Assembly (NCBI RefSeq): GCF_020687165.1
Contig: NZ_JAJEQC010000008.1
Reading direction: 5' to 3' (one strand)
From: Hominenteromicrobium mulieris
Lineage (GTDB): Bacteria > Bacillota > Clostridia > Oscillospirales > Acutalibacteraceae
Length of the DNA: 64,000 nucleotides
Shown piece after piece: positions 59,628 to 64,000 of the stretch. Position 1 is the stretch's first letter. Each line of letters begins with the position of its first letter. Both the position numbers and the translations under genes were made by a program. The notes beneath the pieces are model-generated. The model saw nothing but the letters and a program-made list of their open reading frames with translations, was not told where the DNA came from and ran no database searches.

Positions 59628-60416
59628 TTACGGCATGAACACCGTGCCGATGTCCTCACCGTCGAAAATGCGATAGAGGTTCTCCGGATCTTCGCCGGAG
59701 AGGATATATGTCGGGATATTTGCACGCCCTGCAATCTCTGCGGCGCGAATTTTCGTCGCCATGCCGCCTGTACCGCGTGCGGAGCCTGCCCCGCCCGCCA
59801 TGGCACGCACCTCGTCGTCGATCTTCTCGATGACGCTGAGACGCTTTGCGTCGGGGTAGACCTTCGGGTTTTTGTCGTATACGCCGTCGATGTCCGTTAA
59901 AATCATCAGCACGTCTGCGTTGATGATGCCGGCGACGATGGCGGAAAGCGTATCGTTATCGCCGAAGTTGCGACCCTCGAGCTCATCGACCGCAACGGTA
60001 TCGTTTTCGTTGACGATCGGAATGACGTTCATATCGAGCAGCTCACGGAATGTATTTTCCACGTTGCGGCGGCTGATGGGCTGCGAGGTGACATCTGCCG
60101 TGAGCAAGACCTGCGCGACGTTCTGATGATATTCGCCGAAGAATTTATCGTAGGCAAACATCAGCTCGCACTGGCCGATGGCGGCAAGCGCCTGCTTTTT
60201 GGCGGTGTCGTCCGGGCGCTCCGGCAATCCGAGCTTGCCCATGCCCACGCCAATGGCGCCGGACGTAACGAGCACGATGCGACGGCCGCCGTTTTGTAGG
60301 TCGCACAGCGTGCGGCAGAGCTTATCGATGCGGCGCAGGTTCATTTTGCCGTTTTCGTATGTCAAGGTTGAGGTGCCGATTTTCACCACAACGGTTTTTA
60401 CTGTATTTAAATCCAT
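59628..60416 (-). CDS. proB: Glutamate 5-kinase
   Basis: First enzyme of proline synthesis. The 262-residue kinase has VVVKIGTSTLTYENG, VTSGAIGVGMGKLG, VNENDTVAVDE and TDIDGVYDKNPK, GTGGMATKIRAAEIA; the PUA domain found in many ProB proteins is absent. ATG 60416 gives the standard N-terminus, though its ribosome binding site is weak; an ATG at 60467 in the same frame is possible. A -10 box TATAAT lies near 60489-60494. Confidence 0.92.
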   Translation of the reverse strand: MDLNTVKTVVVKIGTSTLTYENGKMNLRRIDKLCRTLCDLQNGGRRIVLVTSGAIGVGMGKLGLPERPDDTAKKQALAAIGQCELMFAYDKFFGEYHQNVAQVLLTADVTSQPISRRNVENTFRELLDMNVIPIVNENDTVAVDELEGRNFGDNDTLSAIVAGIINADVLMILTDIDGVYDKNPKVYPDAKRLSVIEKIDDEVRAMAGGAGSARGTGGMATKIRAAEIAGRANIPTYILSGEDPENLYRIFDGEDIGTVFMP

Positions 60417-60527
60417 GATTTTATTTGTTTTCACCGCAAATTCGCGGCAAAAACGTCCTTTCCCCATTCTCTTTTCTGCTCCATTATACATGGAAACAAC
60501 GCAAAAAGAAAGCCTTTTTGCAAAAAC

Positions 60528-61412
60528 TCAGGCGTTAAAAACGTCTAAGTCTTCGCCGTTTACGACCTTGCCCGTGTAGCCCGCATCGCGGATCTCCTGC
60601 AAAATGAGGTCGCTGCGGCGGCGCGTTTCGGCTTCGACATCAATGGCGTTATCCTGAGTATTCATGTGGTAAATGCGGTGGTAGGTGACGAGCAGCTTCG
60701 GCTGCGCTTTTTTCGCAACCTCAGCTAAGTCCGTGCTGAGCGTATGCACCTCGCGGTGATATTTCTGCCACTTCGGTTCGCGCGCGGCAATGCCGGCGGC
60801 ATACTCGACCTCGTGCAGCAGAATATCGCAGTTTTTGGCCTTTTCCGCGACGATGTCGAGCGGGGCGGTATCGCCGCTGATGACAACGGTCTTTCCGTCT
60901 TTTGTTGTGAATTTATAGCCGTAGCTTTCGAGTGTGCCGTGGCTGACGGTGAACGCCTCCACGGTAACACGTTCGTCTTCGTAAATAACGCCCGGTTCAA
61001 TCTCCGTCGCTTCCACCTTATAGCCGTTTTCGTTTGCGCGCTCAAAGCCGTGCAGGCGAAAATCGATATCGACCGCATAGGCAGAGAGCAGATGCTGCGC
61101 CATATTTCGGATTCCCTTCGGGCCAAAGACCCCCAGCGGTTTTTCCCGTTCCAGCACCCACGGGGTGAAAATGAGATCCGCAAACCCGGCGGTATGGTCG
61201 GTATGCAAATGCGTACAGAACGCGGTATCGAGCAGATCGGGTCTAAGGGCATCTTCGCCGCGGCGGTACGCTTCCGCTGCGCGTCTTACGACGCCGGGGC
61301 CAAAATCGACGAGGTACGCATGGCCGTCGACAACGACGGCGGAAGCCGGGCCGCTCGCCCACGGGCAGGCGTTCGGTGTGCCCGTACCGAGTAAAACAAG
61401 TTTCGTTTCCAC
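60528..61412 (-). CDS. MBL-fold metallo-hydrolase (RNase Z/arylsulfatase-like)
   Basis: Metallo-beta-lactamase fold protein of about 294 residues. The zinc motif HxHxDH lies in CTHLHTDHTAGFADLI; ISGDTAPLD and a later conserved His in YHRIYHMNTQ complete the site. The start SKLVLLGTGTP-type (TKLVLLGTGTPNACP) is typical of the RNase Z-like group, but the flexible arm of true RNase Z was not seen, so the substrate is open. GTG 61412 is preferred because AAAGG lies ten bases upstream; an ATG at 61421 is too close to it. Confidence 0.8.
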   Translation of the reverse strand: METKLVLLGTGTPNACPWASGPASAVVVDGHAYLVDFGPGVVRRAAEAYRRGEDALRPDLLDTAFCTHLHTDHTAGFADLIFTPWVLEREKPLGVFGPKGIRNMAQHLLSAYAVDIDFRLHGFERANENGYKVEATEIEPGVIYEDERVTVEAFTVSHGTLESYGYKFTTKDGKTVVISGDTAPLDIVAEKAKNCDILLHEVEYAAGIAAREPKWQKYHREVHTLSTDLAEVAKKAQPKLLVTYHRIYHMNTQDNAIDVEAETRRRSDLILQEIRDAGYTGKVVNGEDLDVFNA

Positions 61413-61446
61413 GTTTATCATGCCTTTCTGGTTTAGAAAACAAAAA

Positions 61447-61473
61447 GGGACAAGCCTCGGCTTGTCCCCCGTT
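61447..61473 (-). terminator. Terminator of pnp
   Basis: GGGACAAGCC-GA-GGCTTGTCCC followed by TTTTTG on the minus strand. Confidence 0.85.
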
Positions 61474-61480
61474 ATCGAAC

Positions 61481-63679
61481 TTAGTGTCTGTCGTTTCTGT
61501 CGCGGCGCGGACGATCTCCACGCGGGCGGTCGCTGCGCTCACGGCGCGGCTGCTTCTCCGGCAAGACGTTCTCCGGCACGGCACCGTCAAGGTCGATCAG
61601 CGCTTCGCGGCGGGAGAGGTTCAGTCTGCCCTTATCGTCGATTTCAAGCACCTTGACCTTCACGATATCACCGACATTGACGACATCCGTGACGTTCTCC
61701 GTGCGCTTGATGTCGAGCTGAGAGATATGCACAAGGCCTTCCTTGCCCGGGGCAATCTCCACAAACGCGCCGAAGTCCATGATTCTCGTCACGCGGCCGC
61801 TGTAATAGGAGCCCGGCTCCGGGTCGTTGACGATGGTATCGATGATGTCCATAGCGCGGCGGCACTTTTCAATGTCTATGCCCGCAACATAGCAGTGGCC
61901 GTCATCCTCGATATCGATGGTAACGTCGCACTCGGCGCAGATCTTCTGAATGACCTTGCCGCCGGAGCCGATGACCTCGCGGATCTTATCGACCGGCACG
62001 ATGGTGGACAGCATCTTCGGTGCATATTTGGAAAGCTCGGGACGCGGCTCTGCGATAACCGGCAGCATAACTTCGTCCAGAATGTAATTTCTTGCTTTGT
62101 GCGTCTTTGCAAACGCTTCCTTGATGATCTCCGGCGTGAGGCCGTGAATCTTCAGGTCCATCTGAATGGCGGTGATGCCCTTCTTTGTACCGGCAACCTT
62201 AAAATCCATATCGCCGAAGAAATCCTCAAGACCCTGAATATCGACCATGGTCATCCAGCGGCTGCCCTCGGTGATGAGGCCGCAGGAAATACCGGCGACC
62301 GGCGCCTTAATCGGCACGCCTGCGTCCATCAACGCCAGCGTAGAGCCGCAGATGGAGCCCTGAGACGTGGAACCGTTAGAAGAAAGCACCTCGGAAACCA
62401 GACGGATGGTATACGGGAACTCCTCAACCGGCGGGATAACCGGCACAAGTGCACGCTCTGCCAGTGCGCCGTGACCGACTTCACGTCTGCCCGGGCCTCT
62501 GGAGGGCTTCGTCTCGCCTACGGAATAGGACGGGAAGTTGTAGTGGTGGATGTAGCGCTTGGACTCTTCGTCGTCAATGCCGTCGAGAAGCTGGTTGTCA
62601 CGCGTGGAGCCGAGCGTTGCAACGGTAAGCACCTGCGTCTGGCCGCGGGTGAACATGCCGGAGCCGTGTACGCGCGGCAGCAGACCGACTTCTGCGGCAA
62701 GCGGACGAATCTCATCCATACCTCTGCCGTCAACACGCTTCTGCTCGTCGAGCAGCCAACGGCGCACGACGAACTTCTGCGTCAAATACATGCACTCGTC
62801 GATCTTTGCCGCCTGATCGGGGTAAATTTCGTCGAAGTGCTCGTGCACTTTTTCGTAAACAGGCTTGAGTCTCTCGTCGCGAACGGTCTTGTCGTCCGTA
62901 TCGAGTGCGGCCTTCACGTCATCAATGGCGAAATCGCGGATTTCTTCGAACATCTCCGGGTCCGGCTTATTGGACGGGTAAGAGAACTTCTCTTTGCCGA
63001 TCTCCCTCTGGATACCCTTGATGAACTCAATGATTTTCTGGTTTTCCGCATGGCCTGCCATAATGCCGTTGAACATATCCTCGTCGGACACTTCGTTTGC
63101 ACCGGCTTCGATCATTGCGATGCGCTCATCGGTGGAAGCGACGGTAACAGCCATCTGGGAGAGCTTTCTCTGCTCTGCCGTCGGGTTGATGATGAACTCG
63201 CCGTCGATGAGGCCGACGGAAACGCCGCTGATGGGGCCGTCCCACGGAATGTCGGAGATGGACAGCGCGACGCTGGTGCCGACGAGTGCGGCAATCTCCG
63301 GGGAGCAATCCGGGTCAACGGACATGACGGTGCAGACGATGGAAACATCGTTGCGCATGTCCTTCGGGAACAGCGGGCGGATGGGGCGGTCGATCATACG
63401 GCAGACAAGAATCGCCTTATCGGTCGGGCGACCCTCACGCTTTAAGAAAGAGCCCGGGATTTTGCCGACGGAGTAGAGCTTTTCCTCAAAGTCAACGGAA
63501 AGCGGGAAAAAGTCGATGCCGTCACGCGGCTTTGCGGCAGCGGTGGCTGCCACGTGGATGGTGGTCTCACCGTAACGGACAAGGCACTCGCCGTTTGCAA
63601 GCTGTGCCATTTTACCGGTTTCGATCTTCAGCGGGCGTCCGGCAAATTCCGTTTCAAATACTCTGAAATTTTCAAACAT
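61481..63679 (-). CDS. pnp: Polynucleotide phosphorylase
   Basis: Phosphorolytic 3'-5' exoribonuclease of mRNA decay, 732 residues. Two RNase PH domains, a linker helix domain, KH (VIGSGGKVIQKICAEC) and S1 (VKVLEIDDKGRLNLSRREAL) are all present, plus a basic Arg/Asp tail (RRERSDRPRGDRPRRDRN). It lies after rpsO in the same direction, the classical rpsO-pnp order. GGAAGGAAAA precedes the ATG. Confidence 0.97.
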   Translation of the reverse strand: MFENFRVFETEFAGRPLKIETGKMAQLANGECLVRYGETTIHVAATAAAKPRDGIDFFPLSVDFEEKLYSVGKIPGSFLKREGRPTDKAILVCRMIDRPIRPLFPKDMRNDVSIVCTVMSVDPDCSPEIAALVGTSVALSISDIPWDGPISGVSVGLIDGEFIINPTAEQRKLSQMAVTVASTDERIAMIEAGANEVSDEDMFNGIMAGHAENQKIIEFIKGIQREIGKEKFSYPSNKPDPEMFEEIRDFAIDDVKAALDTDDKTVRDERLKPVYEKVHEHFDEIYPDQAAKIDECMYLTQKFVVRRWLLDEQKRVDGRGMDEIRPLAAEVGLLPRVHGSGMFTRGQTQVLTVATLGSTRDNQLLDGIDDEESKRYIHHYNFPSYSVGETKPSRGPGRREVGHGALAERALVPVIPPVEEFPYTIRLVSEVLSSNGSTSQGSICGSTLALMDAGVPIKAPVAGISCGLITEGSRWMTMVDIQGLEDFFGDMDFKVAGTKKGITAIQMDLKIHGLTPEIIKEAFAKTHKARNYILDEVMLPVIAEPRPELSKYAPKMLSTIVPVDKIREVIGSGGKVIQKICAECDVTIDIEDDGHCYVAGIDIEKCRRAMDIIDTIVNDPEPGSYYSGRVTRIMDFGAFVEIAPGKEGLVHISQLDIKRTENVTDVVNVGDIVKVKVLEIDDKGRLNLSRREALIDLDGAVPENVLPEKQPRRERSDRPRGDRPRRDRNDRH

Positions 63680-63828
63680 AAAGGTTATTTTCCTTCCCCC
63701 CGAAAGCCGGGATTTTCCGACTCCGCAGACCGTTTAACAATTAAACCGACGCACACGTGTTTTACGACCTGTATGCGCCCGTTTCACTGCTAAACAGCCC
63801 TTGGAATCATTTTGTGCAGATATTAAAT

Positions 63829-63853
63829 CAGCTGCGCGGGTCGCGCGCAGCTG
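63829..63853. terminator. Hairpin between rpsO and pnp
   Basis: CAGCTGCGCG-GGTCG-CGCGCAGCTG. The T run is on the wrong side for a strong rpsO terminator, so it may be a processing or attenuating hairpin. Confidence 0.6.
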
Positions 63854-63868
63854 AAAAAAGGCAAAAAA

Positions 63869-64000
63869 TTACTTACGGATACCGAGTTCTGCAATGATTG
63901 CTCTGTAACGCTCGATGTCAACCTTAATGAGGTAATTGAGAAGGCTTCTTCTCTGGCCGACCATCTTCAGCAGGCCGCGGCGGGAGTGATGATCCTTCTG
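63869..64000 (-). CDS. rpsO: Ribosomal protein S15, C-terminal part
   Basis: The window ends inside the gene. The last 43 residues read QKDHHSRRGLLKMVGQRR ... YLIKVDIERYRAIIAELGIRK and then stop at 63869-63871, matching the conserved end of S15. S15 binds 16S rRNA early in assembly of the small subunit. Confidence 0.95.
   Translation of the reverse strand, partial: QKDHHSRRGLLKMVGQRRSLLNYLIKVDIERYRAIIAELGIRK

Noticed and set aside
1..64000. tRNA or rRNA genes
   Set aside because: No cloverleaf with a 3' end or conserved rRNA stretch was recognised by eye in the gaps; a covariance search could still find a small RNA.

Overview
The window looks like chromosomal DNA of a low-oxygen gut Firmicute, most likely a clostridial lineage such as Oscillospirales/Ruminococcaceae. 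This is an inference from moderate GC content, strong GGAGG-type ribosome binding sites, TTG and GTG starts, a T-box leader, a MecA-like domain, DUF6062, DUF4860 and DUF1385 proteins, a GH42 beta-galactosidase and many MATE exporters. No rRNA, tRNA or CRISPR array was recognised.

Layout. 0-2 kb: a repeat-rich surface protein cut by the end of an insertion sequence. 2-9 kb: a BTAD-type regulator, then a compact type IV pilus/type II secretion-like operon (transglutaminase lipoprotein, PilC-like platform, four short one-span proteins, PilT-like ATPase) with no PilB or prepilin peptidase nearby. 9-16 kb: a decayed lipoprotein, a MerR regulator, a cysteine T-box operon (cysE-cysS), a PRPP synthetase and a beta-galactosidase. 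16-26 kb: two MATE exporters, a Dabb protein, prmC, a DUF1385 protein, a sensor kinase and response regulator, an FG-GAP-like lipoprotein and VanZ. 26-31 kb: gene remnants, a large P-type-ATPase-like protein lacking key catalytic motifs, and rlmB. 31.1-32.0 kb: an 890-base gene-free region with DnaA-box-like sites. 32-47 kb: DUF6062 and a DNA glycosylase, TetR plus MATE, an ABC exporter with a very long coiled coil, hemW, lepA, rsmE, a dehydrogenase, DAHP synthase, a phosphatase and a fourth MATE protein. 48-64 kb: nitroreductase, fRMsr, gpsA, pgsA, rimO, recX, recA with an SOS box, phosphohexomutase, a phosphodiesterase, three small unknown genes, proA, proB, an MBL hydrolase, pnp and the end of rpsO.

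The most unusual signal is a repeat made almost wholly of consecutive hairpins. Two long copies (about 19403-19645, minus orientation; about 23000-23190, plus orientation) carry seven matching hairpins in the same order. Several loops and a 13-base linker are identical, while many stem sequences differ but remain complementary. A shorter, probable third copy lies in the recA leader (54717-54778). The pattern suggests a conserved structured element, identity unknown to me. Other leads are the catalytically degenerate P-type ATPase relative, the minimal pilus-like operon, the DnaA-box-like cluster and the small three-gene operon at 57.4-58.4 kb.

All calls come from reading sequence and translated proteins by eye. 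No alignment, folding or database search was run.
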